From: Bacillus salipaludis
GTDB lineage: Bacteria > Bacillota > Bacilli > Bacillales_B > DSM-18226
Direction of reading: 5' to 3'
NCBI RefSeq assembly: GCF_004358205.1
Contig: NZ_SMYO01000003.1
Span: 434,001-498,000 of the forward strand
Length of the DNA stretch: 64,000 bases
In this document: positions 1 through 9,129 of the stretch, piece by piece
How the letters are laid out: each line of letters starts with the position of its first letter
Position numbering within the stretch: position 1 is the first letter of the stretch
Position numbers and translations under genes: made by a program
Notes under the pieces: generated by a model
What the model was told of the DNA's origin: nothing
What the model saw: only the letters and a program-made list of their open reading frames with translations
Databases searched by the model: none

Positions 1-11
1 CATTTTCCCAT
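1..11 (-). CDS. 5' end of a gene leaving the window (partial)
   Basis: On the minus strand a GAGGTG ribosome site (12-24 region) is followed after 6 bases by ATG at 11-9, then GGA AAA, and the frame runs out of the window. Only three codons are visible, so no product can be given. It lies downstream of the rocE terminator and reads the same way as rocE. Confidence 0.35.
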
Positions 12-61
12 CAAAATCACCTCAAGCTTAGTATTGATATTTTTCATTCCTTTATGATAAA

Positions 62-98
62 AATACAAAAAACGCTCAAAATGAGCGTTTTTTGTATT
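62..98 (-). terminator. rocE intrinsic terminator
   Basis: Perfect 17-bp inverted repeat (62-78 and 82-98) with a 3-base AAA loop. The stem core is ACGCTCA/TGAGCGT flanked by A- and T-runs, so it can work in both directions. It directly abuts the rocE stop codon. Confidence 0.9.
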
Positions 99-1538
99 TT
101 ATATAACCATTTTTTTGTTTTCTTTTAACTGCAGTTCTTGACTTTCTGTTCCATCCTGCTCACGATTCTTCTTAATTTTGAAATGATAAATTAAGTAGCA
201 GGCAATGACAAACGGAACTCCCAGGTAAAGCGCCAAGCGTTGATCCTTATCAAACGCTAAACTTGCAAGAACGATAATGTTTAATGTTAAGCCTAAAATT
301 GGTACAAGCGGGAAAAACGGGGTTCTGAATTTTAGGTCCTCCACTTTACCACCCTCACGGATAAACTTTCTACGAAAAGCAATTTGCGAAGCTGTGATAG
401 AGATCCAGCCTACTTGGGCGCCTAAGCCTGCTACTGAAAGCAGCCATAAAAATACAGTTTCTTCAGCAAAAAATCCTGATAATAAAGATAATAGTGCAAT
501 AACCATCGTAATGACAAGTGCGTTAATTGGAACACCGCGTTTAGAAACTTTCGTAAGAGCGGGGCTAGTCATTTTCTCTTTTGACATCGCAAACAACATC
601 CGAGTTGCTGCATAAAGGCCAGAGTTTGCAACTGATAATAATGCAGTCAGGATAACAAAATTCATGATGTCTGCTGCATAAGGGATACCAATGCTATCAA
701 AAACAACAACAAATGGACTTTCGACTACCCCTGCTTTATTCATTGGGATAAGTCCTGCTACAACAAAAACCGCTAATACAAAGAAGAAAAGTGTACGCCA
801 AACTGTTTGTTTAATTGATTGCGGAATAGTTTTCTCGGGTTCTTCACTTTCTCCTGCTGCAATCCCGATCAGTTCGGTGCCCTGGAACGAAAAGTTAACC
901 GTAATCATGGTAATAAGTAAAGCAGTAAGACCATGCGGTAGAAGTCCATGTGCAGTGAAATTTGATAAGAATGGTGCAGGCGTTCCGCCCTTCATATGGA
1001 CTAATCCAAACATCGCTGCTCCACCTAACACAATAAATAAAACAATGGCAGCAATTTTTATGCTTGCAAACCAAAATTCAGCTTCAGCAAATGCACGTGC
1101 GGAAAGTGCATTTAGAGCGAATAGGATGATTGCAAAAACAGCACTCCAAATCCAAACTGGTGTATCAGCAAACCATCTTTGCATCATCTGACCGGCAGAT
1201 AGTAATTCCAAAGCAACTGTTACTGCCCATCCTAACCAATACAACCATCCAAGTGCAAACCCAGTTCCGGGACCAATAAATTTAGTGGTATAGGTTTGAA
1301 ACGAACCGGAAACTGGCATGGCAACCGATAGTTCTCCAAGGCATAGCATCGTTAAGAACATTATAAATCCGCCTACGATATAAGAAAGAATGGCACCAGT
1401 TGGTCCTGCCTGGCTAATGGTATACCCAGATCCAAGGAATAAACCAGAACCGATTACTCCCCCTAGGGAGATCATGAAAATATGCCTTGCCTTCATCGTT
1501 CGTTTTAATTCGTGATTGTTGTTTTCTGGAAAATTCAT
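99..1538 (-). CDS. rocE: Arginine/ornithine permease RocE (APC family)
   Basis: 479-residue amino-acid/proton symporter of the APC superfamily with about 12 membrane segments. The N-terminus (LKRTMKARHIFMISLGGVIG, near residues 11-30) and segments such as GELSVAMPVSGSFQTY and NFSFQGTELIGIAAGESEEP match the RocE/RocC group as I remember it. It takes up arginine or ornithine to feed the rocD/rocG products upstream. The start is supported by an AAGGAG site 8 bases before ATG. It has its own sigma-54 promoter at 1724-1740 and so forms a separate transcription unit from rocG. Specificity between arginine, ornithine and citrulline is inferred from context. Confidence 0.88.
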   Translation of the reverse strand: MNFPENNNHELKRTMKARHIFMISLGGVIGSGLFLGSGYTISQAGPTGAILSYIVGGFIMFLTMLCLGELSVAMPVSGSFQTYTTKFIGPGTGFALGWLYWLGWAVTVALELLSAGQMMQRWFADTPVWIWSAVFAIILFALNALSARAFAEAEFWFASIKIAAIVLFIVLGGAAMFGLVHMKGGTPAPFLSNFTAHGLLPHGLTALLITMITVNFSFQGTELIGIAAGESEEPEKTIPQSIKQTVWRTLFFFVLAVFVVAGLIPMNKAGVVESPFVVVFDSIGIPYAADIMNFVILTALLSVANSGLYAATRMLFAMSKEKMTSPALTKVSKRGVPINALVITMVIALLSLLSGFFAEETVFLWLLSVAGLGAQVGWISITASQIAFRRKFIREGGKVEDLKFRTPFFPLVPILGLTLNIIVLASLAFDKDQRLALYLGVPFVIACYLIYHFKIKKNREQDGTESQELQLKENKKMVI

Positions 1539-1723
1539 AGAATTTCTCCTTTCATCCCTGATGTGAATTCGCTTTCAATATGATAAAAAAAATGAAAATA
1601 GCGACAATTCTATGCAATAGGGAACGCTTTCAATGTTCCTGCTTGCAATGAGTAGAATAAGCTAATTTGAAAAAATGCGCAAGAGCCAATTCTTGTTAAT
1701 TTATCACTATTTCTCTTTTAAAT

Positions 1724-1740
1724 ATGCAAGTTTCATGCCA
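1724..1740 (-). promoter_or_regulatory. Sigma-54 (SigL) -24/-12 promoter of rocE
   Basis: Minus strand reads TGGCAT-N5-TTGCAT, against the consensus TGGCAC-N5-TTGCA/T. The GG and GC dinucleotides have the required spacing. It lies about 185 bp upstream of rocE and is almost identical to the rocD promoter at 4482-4498 (same spacer GAAAC). Confidence 0.9.
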
Positions 1741-1776
1741 ACTATAATTGTTTGATTTATGAACTTTTTCGACAAA

Positions 1777-1797
1777 ATGCGCCAAATTTCTTTGCGT
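1777..1797. promoter_or_regulatory. Probable RocR upstream activating site for rocE
   Basis: Imperfect inverted repeat with half-sites ATGCGCCAAA and TTTGCGT, about 37 bp upstream of the -24 element. The right half-site is the same TTTGCGT found in the perfect site near rocD (4582-4600). The left half is degenerate. A further TTTTTGCA/TGCAAAAA pair lies at about 1808-1830 and may be a second weak site. RocR binding is known for the B. subtilis roc genes; here it is inferred from the motif. Confidence 0.55.
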
Positions 1798-1823
1798 TTA
1801 TATAAATATTTTTGCACATTACT

Positions 1824-1863
1824 GCAAAAAAAATGCTCCTTCCAAACAAAAGGAAAGAGCATT
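1824..1863 (-). terminator. rocG terminator
   Basis: Stem AATGCTCcTTCC / GGAAaGAGCATT (1832-1843, 1852-1863) with one mismatch. On the minus strand it is followed by a run of seven or more T. It separates rocG from the rocE promoter. Confidence 0.85.
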
Positions 1864-1895
1864 ATATATTTTTACATACAATGTTAAACCGACTC

Positions 1896-3188
1896 TTATA
1901 CCCAGCCACGGAAGCGTGATGCTTCTGCAACTTTTCGAATTCCTACCATATATGCTGCTAATCTCATATCTACCTGATGAGTTTGAGCAGCTTGGTAGAT
2001 ATTTTCAAACGATTCGACCATTACTTTTTCAAGCTTCTCTTCAACTTCTTCTTCTGACCAATAATAACCTTGGTTATTTTGTACCCATTCGAAATAAGAA
2101 ACAGTTACACCACCGGCACTTGCAAGAATATCTGGAACAAGAAGAACGCCACGTTCAGTTAAAATTTTTGTTGCTTCAAGTGTAGTTGGTCCGTTCGCTG
2201 CTTCTACAATAATCGAAGCTTTAATTTTATCTGCATTGTGAGCAGTAATTTGGTTTGAAATTGCAGCAGGGATAAGAATATCACAATCTGATTCAAGTAA
2301 TTCTTCATTTGTAATCGTATTTTTAAATAGCTGAGAGAATGTTCCGAAACTATCTCTACGATCTAACAGATCATTAATATCAAGACCGTTTTCATCATAA
2401 ATAGCACCATACACATCCGAAACGCCAACAACTTTTGCACCTGCGTCATGCATGAATTTTGCAAGGAAGCTTCCAGCGTTTCCGAACCCCTGAATAACAA
2501 CGCGTGCGCCTTCAAGAGCCATACCTTTTTTCTTAACTGCTTCTTTAACACACATTGTAACACCAGCTGCCGTTGCAGTTTCGCGTCCTTGTGAACCACC
2601 AAGCACTAATGGTTTACCTGTGATAAATCCTGGAGAGTCAAACTCGCGTAAGCGGCTGTATTCATCCATCATCCAAGCCATGATTTGTGAGTTTGTATAA
2701 ACATCTGGTGCTGGAATATCTTTTGTAGGTCCTACGATCTGGCTGATTGCACGTACATAGCCACGGCTTAAGCGTTCAAGCTCTCTGAATGACATTTTTT
2801 TGGGATCACAGATAATACCGCCTTTACCTCCTCCATATGGAAGGTTGGTGATTCCACATTTTAAACTCATCCAAATTGACAGTGCTTTTACTTCTTCTTC
2901 ATTTACCTCTGGGTGGAAACGCACGCCGCCTTTGGTTGGACCCACTGCATCATTGTGCTGGGAGCGGTAACCAGTAAAAATTTGAACAGTTCCATCATCC
3001 ATTCTTACTGGAATGCGCACAGTTAATAAACGAATTGGCTCTTTTAATAACTCGAACATTTCGTTTGTATATCCTAATTTTGAAAGTGCTTTTTGAATCA
3101 CTGTTTGGGTTGAGTAGAACAAATTTAATGCTTCTTCTTCTTGTTGTTGTTCTTTTGTCATTTGATCTATCACAGTATTTGCGGTCAT
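1896..3188 (-). CDS. rocG: Catabolic NAD-dependent glutamate dehydrogenase
   Basis: Oxidatively deaminates glutamate to 2-oxoglutarate and ammonia, the last step of arginine/ornithine breakdown. The protein (430 aa from ATG at 3188) has the family signature LPYGGGKGGI around the catalytic lysine, the GPTKDIPAPDVYTN segment and the Rossmann motif GFGNAGS. Length fits RocG/GudB of Bacillus (about 425 aa). A GTG three codons upstream overlaps the GAGGTG ribosome site, so ATG at 3188 is preferred. It follows rocD by about 46 bp with no terminator between, so rocD-rocG is probably one operon read from the sigma-54 promoter at 4482. RocG versus GudB is decided by the roc neighbourhood. Confidence 0.92.
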   Translation of the reverse strand: MTANTVIDQMTKEQQQEEEALNLFYSTQTVIQKALSKLGYTNEMFELLKEPIRLLTVRIPVRMDDGTVQIFTGYRSQHNDAVGPTKGGVRFHPEVNEEEVKALSIWMSLKCGITNLPYGGGKGGIICDPKKMSFRELERLSRGYVRAISQIVGPTKDIPAPDVYTNSQIMAWMMDEYSRLREFDSPGFITGKPLVLGGSQGRETATAAGVTMCVKEAVKKKGMALEGARVVIQGFGNAGSFLAKFMHDAGAKVVGVSDVYGAIYDENGLDINDLLDRRDSFGTFSQLFKNTITNEELLESDCDILIPAAISNQITAHNADKIKASIIVEAANGPTTLEATKILTERGVLLVPDILASAGGVTVSYFEWVQNNQGYYWSEEEVEEKLEKVMVESFENIYQAAQTHQVDMRLAAYMVGIRKVAEASRFRGWV

Positions 3189-3234
3189 GATTGACACCTC
3201 TATAAATGTAATGGTATTGGTTTAACAAATAAAA

Positions 3235-4443
3235 TTATTTAGATAATACTTTTTCAATTTTTTCGAATGCCCAATTGATTTCTTCTTTAGAAATAATAAG
3301 CGGTGGGGCAAAGCGAATTACTGTATCATGTGTTTCCTTACAAAGGAGACCTTCTTCTTTCAATTGTTCGCAATATGGTCTTGCCTCTTCTGTTAATTCA
3401 ACCCCAATAAATAATCCTCTTCCTCGAACATCTTTAATCATTGGATTGTTGATGGTTTTTAATTTTTCAATGAAATAGTTACCTAATTCTAAAGAACGTT
3501 CAGCTAATTTCTCATCTTCAAGTACTTCTAAGGCTGCTATGGATACAGCACATGCAAGTGGGTTTCCACCGAATGTAGATCCGTGTGAACCTGGGTTAAA
3601 TACGCCTAATACATCTGAGTTTGCAACCACACAGGAAATTGGGAATACCCCGCCTCCAAGTGCTTTACCCAAAATCAACATGTCTGGAGTTACCTCTTCC
3701 CATTCAACTGCAAACATTTTACCTGTACGAGCAAGACCTGCTTGAATTTCATCTGCAATGAATAATACATTGTTTTCTTTACATAGTTCAGATGCTGCTT
3801 TTAAGAAACCTTGTGGTGGGATAATGATTCCTGCTTCCCCTTGAATAGGCTCGATGATAAATGCAGCTGTATTTGGAGTAATTGCAGCTTTTAATGCTTC
3901 AAGGTCACCATATGGAACTAATTTAATTCCTGGAAGCATTGGCCCGAATCCGCGCTTATATTCTGCATCAGATGACATACTTACCGCACCCATTGTACGT
4001 CCGTGGAAGTTGCCAATGCACGCAATAATTTCCGCTTGATTTTCAGCAATTCCTTTTACATCGTAGCCCCAGCGGCGAGCTGCTTTTAAAGCAGTTTCCA
4101 CTGCTTCTGCACCAGTGTTCATAGGCAATACCATGTCTTTACCAGTTAATTTACTTACTTTTTCATACCATGGACCAAGTTGATCACTGTGGAATGCACG
4201 TGATGTTAGTGTTACACGGTCTGCTTGGTCTTTTAATGCTTGAATGATTTTTGGATGACGATGTCCTTGGTTTACTGCTGAATACGCACTAAGCATATCC
4301 ATGTATCGAATACCTTCTGGGTTTTCTACCCATACTCCTTCAGCCTTCGCAATTACGATTGGCAGTGGATGGTAGTTATTAGCACCATATTTTTGTGTTT
4401 GCTCAATAATGTTAGATGATTTTTGTGTTGTAGCTACTGTCAT
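3235..4443 (-). CDS. rocD: Ornithine aminotransferase
   Basis: Class-III PLP aminotransferase of 402 aa converting ornithine and 2-oxoglutarate to glutamate-5-semialdehyde and glutamate. Visible family features: the PLP phosphate-binding [18 protein letters not shown], the GNFHGRT segment, the cofactor aspartate in [12 protein letters not shown], and the Schiff-base lysine in [11 protein letters not shown]. Length matches bacterial RocD (about 401 aa). A GGGG ribosome site stands 9 bases before ATG. First gene of the rocDG unit, directly behind the sigma-54 promoter and RocR site. Confidence 0.95.
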   Translation of the reverse strand: MTVATTQKSSNIIEQTQKYGANNYHPLPIVIAKAEGVWVENPEGIRYMDMLSAYSAVNQGHRHPKIIQALKDQADRVTLTSRAFHSDQLGPWYEKVSKLTGKDMVLPMNTGAEAVETALKAARRWGYDVKGIAENQAEIIACIGNFHGRTMGAVSMSSDAEYKRGFGPMLPGIKLVPYGDLEALKAAITPNTAAFIIEPIQGEAGIIIPPQGFLKAASELCKENNVLFIADEIQAGLARTGKMFAVEWEEVTPDMLILGKALGGGVFPISCVVANSDVLGVFNPGSHGSTFGGNPLACAVSIAALEVLEDEKLAERSLELGNYFIEKLKTINNPMIKDVRGRGLFIGVELTEEARPYCEQLKEEGLLCKETHDTVIRFAPPLIISKEEINWAFEKIEKVLSK

Positions 4444-4481
4444 GTTATATTTCCCCTTTCATTTCGTTGCATTAAATTAAT

Positions 4482-4498
4482 ATGCAAGTTTCGTGCCA
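4482..4498 (-). promoter_or_regulatory. Sigma-54 (SigL) -24/-12 promoter of rocDG
   Basis: Minus strand reads TGGCAC-N5-TTGCAT, a perfect match to the sigma-54 consensus, 39 bp upstream of rocD. Spacer GAAAC is identical to that of the rocE promoter. Confidence 0.95.
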
Positions 4499-4581
4499 AC
4501 TTTATTTTTTGCGGTTTGAAAAGGGTTTCAGCTTTTTGAGCGCCATATTATTTTGCATATATTGATTTTTCAATCACTTAA

Positions 4582-4600
4582 ACGCAAAAATATTTTGCGT
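4582..4600. promoter_or_regulatory. RocR upstream activating site (perfect inverted repeat)
   Basis: ACGCAAAA-ATA-TTTTGCGT, a perfect 8-3-8 inverted repeat, about 84 bp upstream of the rocD -24 element and 57 bp upstream of rocR. A second half-site, ATTTTGCAT, lies at 4550-4558. The position lets RocR act on rocDG and sit close to its own gene. Confidence 0.8.
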
Positions 4601-4656
4601 ATCACCTATTTTTCCGTTAATATAGAATCATAGAGAAAGAAGCAAGGGGAATGACT

Positions 4657-6066
4657 ATGGAGAAAAAATCTATTGAATACTTAGAATATGTAAATCAGAT
4701 GTACAAACAGATTTTGGATGAAGTGGATGTTGGTGTTCATGCCGTGGACGGTTCGGGAAAAACCATTATCTATAACAAAAAAATGATGCAAATGGAATCG
4801 ATGGATATCCAAGACGTTATTCATAAAAATCTATTAGATGTTTTCCGGTTCAAGGATAATCAATCTAGTACACTCGTAAAAGCTTTACAAGAAGGTAAGG
4901 AAACGAAAAATGTAAAACAAACCTACTTTAATAATAAGGGACGAGAAATTTCAACCATCAATAACACGATTCCAATTTATACCGACGGAGATATTCAAGG
5001 TGCAGTAGAAATTGCAAATGATATCACAAAGCTTGAGCGCCTTATGAAGGGAAATATGAATGGTAAGGGTGCACCAAGTTTTACCTTTGATAGTATTATT
5101 GGGGAAAGTCCGGCAATCAGAGAAGTCATTGAAAGTGCAAAGCGGGCAACGCGTACCTCTTCCTATGTGTTAATTGTCGGTGAAACCGGAACTGGGAAAG
5201 AGCTTTTTGCGCAAAGCATCCATAACGGCAGTAACCGCTTATCAGGTCCATTCATTTCCCAGAACTGTGCGGCTCTGCCTGATAATTTAATCGAAAGTTT
5301 GCTTTTTGGGACAAAACGCGGGGCGTTTACAGGTGCAATGGATACCCCAGGACTATTTGAACAAGCAAATGGCGGAACTCTGCTGCTGGATGAAATTAAT
5401 TCCTTAAATATGAATCTGCAAGCAAAATTATTGCGCGTTCTTCAGGAAAAAACAATAAGAAGGATTGGGGATACAAAGGATACTCCAGTGGATGTCCGTG
5501 TCATCGCTAATATTAACGAAGATCCGATTGATGCGGTTGCCAATAATCATATGCGTAAGGACCTTTATTACAGGCTTGGGGTCGTAACTGTTTTTATCCC
5601 TCCATTAAAGGAACGGAAAGATGATATTCCATTACTCGTCGAGCATTTTATTCAAAAATATAATAAACGATTCCATATGAATGTAAAAGGATTGCACGAA
5701 GAGGTACAGGAATCCTTTCTTGAATATGACTGGTTTGGTAACGTTCGTGAGCTTGAACATGTTATTGAAGCGGCAATGAACAATATGATGGATGAGGAAT
5801 TAATCCGCTATATTCATCTTCCTTATCAATATCGGAATAAAATGCAGTTAAAAGAACGGATGATTCCAATTTCCTCCGTTGAAACCTTTATTAACCGCAA
5901 TGAGGAAGTTGCTGTTCCATTGAAGGAACAGATGGAGTTATTTGAAAAGTCTTACATCGAACATGTTTTGAAAAAGAATGATGATAATATCTCTAGAACA
6001 GCAAAATTACTTGGGCTAAGCCGACAAAGTCTGCAGTATCGAATGAAGAAACTGAATATCGAATAA
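4657..6066 (+). CDS. rocR: Sigma-54-dependent transcriptional activator RocR
   Basis: 469-residue enhancer-binding protein. The N-terminal PAS domain (about residues 10-125) senses the effector (ornithine/citrulline in B. subtilis RocR). The AAA+ domain (about 145-385) has Walker A GETGTGKE, the sigma-54 contact loop GAFTGA and an arginine-finger region. A Fis-type helix-turn-helix ends the protein (ISRTAKLLGLSRQSLQYRMKK). ATG at 4651 is too close to the GGGG ribosome site; the ATG at 4657 has a 7-base gap and is preferred. Divergent from rocD, with the activating site between them. Confidence 0.93.
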   Translation: MEKKSIEYLEYVNQMYKQILDEVDVGVHAVDGSGKTIIYNKKMMQMESMDIQDVIHKNLLDVFRFKDNQSSTLVKALQEGKETKNVKQTYFNNKGREISTINNTIPIYTDGDIQGAVEIANDITKLERLMKGNMNGKGAPSFTFDSIIGESPAIREVIESAKRATRTSSYVLIVGETGTGKELFAQSIHNGSNRLSGPFISQNCAALPDNLIESLLFGTKRGAFTGAMDTPGLFEQANGGTLLLDEINSLNMNLQAKLLRVLQEKTIRRIGDTKDTPVDVRVIANINEDPIDAVANNHMRKDLYYRLGVVTVFIPPLKERKDDIPLLVEHFIQKYNKRFHMNVKGLHEEVQESFLEYDWFGNVRELEHVIEAAMNNMMDEELIRYIHLPYQYRNKMQLKERMIPISSVETFINRNEEVAVPLKEQMELFEKSYIEHVLKKNDDNISRTAKLLGLSRQSLQYRMKKLNIE

Positions 6067-6072
6067 AAATTA

Positions 6073-6107
6073 GGCGGTGTGCAAAATTTTATTGCACACC
6101 ACCTTTT
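6073..6107. terminator. Bidirectional terminator between rocR and the methyltransferase gene
   Basis: Stem GGCGGTGTGCAA / TTGCACACCACC (6073-6084, 6092-6103) with one mismatch. T-runs follow in both reading directions. It serves the convergent ends of rocR and the 6112-7287 gene. Confidence 0.85.
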
Positions 6108-6111
6108 GGTT

Positions 6112-7287
6112 TTAAGATTTGCCCGCTACTAAGGTGTACGTTTTCGGTAAGCCAATATCATGGATTTTGTGATTAGGTTCTTCTTCTAATACCGTTATTC
6201 GAAGGCCGTTTTGCCCTACAGCAGTTACTACTTCCCCTAACATCCATTTCCGCTGTAATGACTTCGAAAGCTCCGTCTGGTGTTCGGAACCCATATGCTT
6301 CGAAAAAGCGACATTGACTTCTTCTAATGACGGATCAAAATAATTCCCCGTCACTTTATGTTTCTTCCCGCTTGAAGTAATGAGCTTTGTTGAGATGGGA
6401 TGAAATTCATGAAGAATAAAGATTCCACCTTTAGAAAGCTTGGAATAAATGGTTGAAAATAACGGATGTAAGTCAATAAAATAATGTAATACCCCTAATT
6501 CCAGTAAGACCATGTCATAATCTTCGTTTTGAATGAGATCTGAAAGGTTTAAGACATCTGAGACTACATACTCTAGTGTAACTCCTGCTTCTCGGGCTAC
6601 TTCTTTAGCAAAACGTTCATTTTCCACAGAAAAATCAACAATCGTTACATTTGCCCCCAATAAGGAAAGGGCTACCCCCTTAACCCCGTTCGATCCCATT
6701 AAATGAAGGATTTTTTTATCTTTTAGATCCCCCATATATTTTAAAAATGGATGCAGACGCCATTCCGGATTCTCTATTATTTTTATCGCAGCATTGGCAG
6801 GCTCTCCATATCGATTGATTAATGCTTCGTAATTATTTTGATTCCATGCCCTCTGATTGGCTTTTGTCATTTGTTTTTGATTATTTAAGAGATAAGAATG
6901 AACTTTTTCAGCTAGCACCGGATTAACTTTGGGGTTATTCAAGTATGTATAAAATGATAAGCACCAAACCATTACTTCCTCTATTTCTACCGCAATTCGG
7001 TAAGGGTTGGTTCGGATAGTTGTATTATATTCGCAATGAATATGTACCCTATTTTCATTGTAACCAAAAGTGAACGAAGCACTTTTGACATCTTTTTTAA
7101 TCTCAGAAGGCAAATCATCTAGAAACAAAGCATAAACCTGTTCAAGCGCATCCCATTGGACATCAATAAAAATAGATTTCGAACTTTCCATCTGAATTCC
7201 CTGTATAGCCAAGGAAGTTGGACCAACAAATTGATAAGAGATATTTTTTTCTTCAAATAATTTAGCGAGACTAAGAATAGTTTTCAT
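6112..7287 (-). CDS. Class I SAM-dependent methyltransferase with N-terminal nucleotidyltransferase-like region
   Basis: 391 aa from ATG at 7287. The C-terminal part (about residues 155-330) is a Rossmann methyltransferase: KILHLMGSNGVKGVALSLLGA as motif I, VTIVDFS with the acidic ribose-binding residue, then DYDMVLLELGVLHYF and a late GGIFILHEFHP strand. The first 140 residues (KNISYQFVGPTSLAIQGI...) resemble a small nucleotidyltransferase-like fold, an inference from pattern only. Substrate unknown. A GTG five codons upstream would add VPGT, but those codons lie inside the palindromic repeat half at 7289-7318. No normal ribosome site precedes the ATG; GGGTGG from the repeat, 12 bases away, is the only candidate. 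Confidence 0.75.
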   Translation of the reverse strand: MKTILSLAKLFEEKNISYQFVGPTSLAIQGIQMESSKSIFIDVQWDALEQVYALFLDDLPSEIKKDVKSASFTFGYNENRVHIHCEYNTTIRTNPYRIAVEIEEVMVWCLSFYTYLNNPKVNPVLAEKVHSYLLNNQKQMTKANQRAWNQNNYEALINRYGEPANAAIKIIENPEWRLHPFLKYMGDLKDKKILHLMGSNGVKGVALSLLGANVTIVDFSVENERFAKEVAREAGVTLEYVVSDVLNLSDLIQNEDYDMVLLELGVLHYFIDLHPLFSTIYSKLSKGGIFILHEFHPISTKLITSSGKKHKVTGNYFDPSLEEVNVAFSKHMGSEHQTELSKSLQRKWMLGEVVTAVGQNGLRITVLEEEPNHKIHDIGLPKTYTLVAGKS

Positions 7288-7288
7288 A

Positions 7289-7318
7289 GTGCCTGGCACC
7301 ACCCGAATTTTGTCGAAT
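7289..7318. repeat. Half copy of the GGTGCCTGGCACC palindromic repeat
   Basis: Matches the right half and core of the full element at 33509-33557: GTGCCTGGCACC, then ACCCGAATTTTGTCGAAT. The left arm is missing. It ends two bases before the methyltransferase start codon, so it has replaced or become the gene's translation-initiation region. Confidence 0.8.
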
Positions 7319-7517
7319 TTTATTTCACAAACTTAAGTATTAATACATAAACTATTAATAAGAGGATTGCTTTTTAAGATATGAATCATTATAACAATTA
7401 AGTAAAATTCTCTGCAATGGAATCTAATTATTATAACGGATTCTGTTTTTAAAGGAAAAATACAAGCATAAATATTCCATTTTTTACTCATACTAATGAA
7501 AAACTGAGGTGATGGAA

Positions 7518-7724
7518 ATGGGATTACTCAACTCCTATAATCAATGGAGAGAAAATAAATACCAAAATTTTGTCTCCAACATGAAAGACCAAGGCAAATG
7601 TCCTGATTGCCAAGGCAGAGGCTACACCGTTTATCCCTATAATGAATTTGCTTATTTCAATTCCTTTGAATGCCCAGGCTGTCAGGGCAGCGGTACGTAT
7701 ACAGATTGGGAGGAAACGAGATAA
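7518..7724 (+). CDS. Small DnaJ-type zinc-finger protein
   Basis: 68-residue protein with two CxxCxGxG repeats (CPDCQGRGY near residue 30, CPGCQGSGTY near 56). This is the zinc-binding arrangement of the DnaJ central domain, also used by anti-TRAP. Two such modules would coordinate one or two zinc ions. The first 25 residues are polar and helical (MGLLNSYNQWRENKYQNF). Earlier in-frame GTG and ATG codons overlap the GAGGTG ribosome site; ATG at 7518 has a 6-base gap. Similar small Bacillus proteins exist, as I recall sometimes misannotated as methionine aminopeptidase. Function unknown; protein or RNA binding is possible. Confidence 0.75.
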   Translation: MGLLNSYNQWRENKYQNFVSNMKDQGKCPDCQGRGYTVYPYNEFAYFNSFECPGCQGSGTYTDWEETR

Positions 7725-7739
7725 TCATTAAAAATCAAA

Positions 7740-7768
7740 CCCTTCGATGGAAAATCGAAGGGTTTTTT
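7740..7768. terminator. Terminator (zinc-finger gene / gntP, convergent)
   Basis: Stem CCCTTCGAT / ATCGAAGGG with a 5-base loop, followed by TTTTTT on the plus strand. It lies between the convergent zinc-finger and gntP genes. Confidence 0.88.
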
Positions 7769-7803
7769 GCTGAAATCATTTTCTATTTCTTGTAAAAAAC
7801 TAC

Positions 7804-9129
7804 CTAAAGGAATGTATCTAGTATCATTGCTACAGCAAACGCTACAAATGAAAGAATCGTTTCTAACACGGTCCACGTTTTAAAGGTTTCTACCACACTT
7901 AATCCTAAATACTCTTTTACCATCCAAAAGCCGGCATCGTTCACATGCGAAAACATTAAGGAACCTGCACCTGTCACAATAACCAGCAATTCAAGGTTAA
8001 CCCCCGACATATGCTGAATGACCGGTGAGACAATTCCGGCTGCAGTGGTGAGTGCGACGGTTGCAGAACCCGTAGCAATTCGGATTAAACCCGCAATGAT
8101 GAAAGCAAGCACCAATGGTGACAAGGATAAATTATTTGCCATTTTAGCAATGGTATCCCCTACCCCACTCTCAATTAAAATCCCTTTAAATCCCCCACCT
8201 GCACCAATAATGAGCGCAATCGATCCAATTGGGAGCAGGCATTCTTCGGTTAATTTTTTAATCAGGCCTCGGTCCATTCCCTTGCGCATCCCGAGAAAAT
8301 AATAAGCCACAAAAACGGAAATGAGAAGCGCAATAATCGGACTGCCGATAAAAGTAAAAAATTTCATTAACCCTGGAGTCAATCCCAAATATGGTGCTAC
8401 AGCCGATAAAACCATCAAAATAACCGGAAGAAGGATAATAAAAAAGGATATCCCCGTTCCAGGTAAGGAGGTGGACCTGGTTTCAATTTTAATTAATTCA
8501 GGCTCTCCTTCTGGAATCACCCGTTTATGAACCCATTTTGCAAATATCGGGCCTGCGAGGATTGCCGGTATAATTGCCACAACGAGAGAATAGATTAAGA
8601 CTTTTCCAAGATTGGCTTTATAAATACTAATGGCTGCTAATGCCCCTGGGTGCGGCGGGACAAGGCCGTGAACAATAGATAAACCTGTAATACACGGCAG
8701 TGCGATTAGTAAAATATTTTGCTTTGATGTTTTCCAAATGGAAATGACCAATGGTAATAAAATTAAAATTCCTACTTCAAAAAATACGGGAATACCGATA
8801 ATAAAACCAGATAGTAACATCGCCCATGGCAGGTTCTTAACTCCAAATGCTCGAATAAAAAATTCTGCTATTTGTGTCCCTGCACCTGTGTCGGCCATCA
8901 TTTTACCCAATATGGTTCCTAAGGCAAGGATCCCAATTAAGTGTCCTAAAACACCGCCAACTCCTGTCTCATAGGCTGCAACAATTTTATCAAGCGGCAC
9001 TCCCGCTACTAGCGCTAAAAACATACTGGCTACAAGTAAACTAATAAATGCATGCCACTTAAAAACCGATACTCCGACCACGACAATGAGAATCGAGATG
9101 ACTGTCATCAACAATAAGTATGTATCCAA
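7804..9129 (-). CDS. gntP: Gluconate:H+ symporter, GntP family
   Basis: 441-residue membrane protein of the GntP family, about 12-14 membrane segments. Family-typical segments include GILALGTILGKMMADTGAG, SGFIIGIPVFFEVGILIL, HGLVPPHPGALAA and the C-terminal MFSHVNDAGFWMVKEYLG. Members import gluconate or related sugar acids with protons. No gluconate kinase or GntR regulator lies nearby, so the substrate is inferred from family only. It appears monocistronic, ending at the terminator at 7740-7768. Confidence 0.85.
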   Translation of the reverse strand: MDTYLLLMTVISILIVVVGVSVFKWHAFISLLVASMFLALVAGVPLDKIVAAYETGVGGVLGHLIGILALGTILGKMMADTGAGTQIAEFFIRAFGVKNLPWAMLLSGFIIGIPVFFEVGILILLPLVISIWKTSKQNILLIALPCITGLSIVHGLVPPHPGALAAISIYKANLGKVLIYSLVVAIIPAILAGPIFAKWVHKRVIPEGEPELIKIETRSTSLPGTGISFFIILLPVILMVLSAVAPYLGLTPGLMKFFTFIGSPIIALLISVFVAYYFLGMRKGMDRGLIKKLTEECLLPIGSIALIIGAGGGFKGILIESGVGDTIAKMANNLSLSPLVLAFIIAGLIRIATGSATVALTTAAGIVSPVIQHMSGVNLELLVIVTGAGSLMFSHVNDAGFWMVKEYLGLSVVETFKTWTVLETILSFVAFAVAMILDTFL

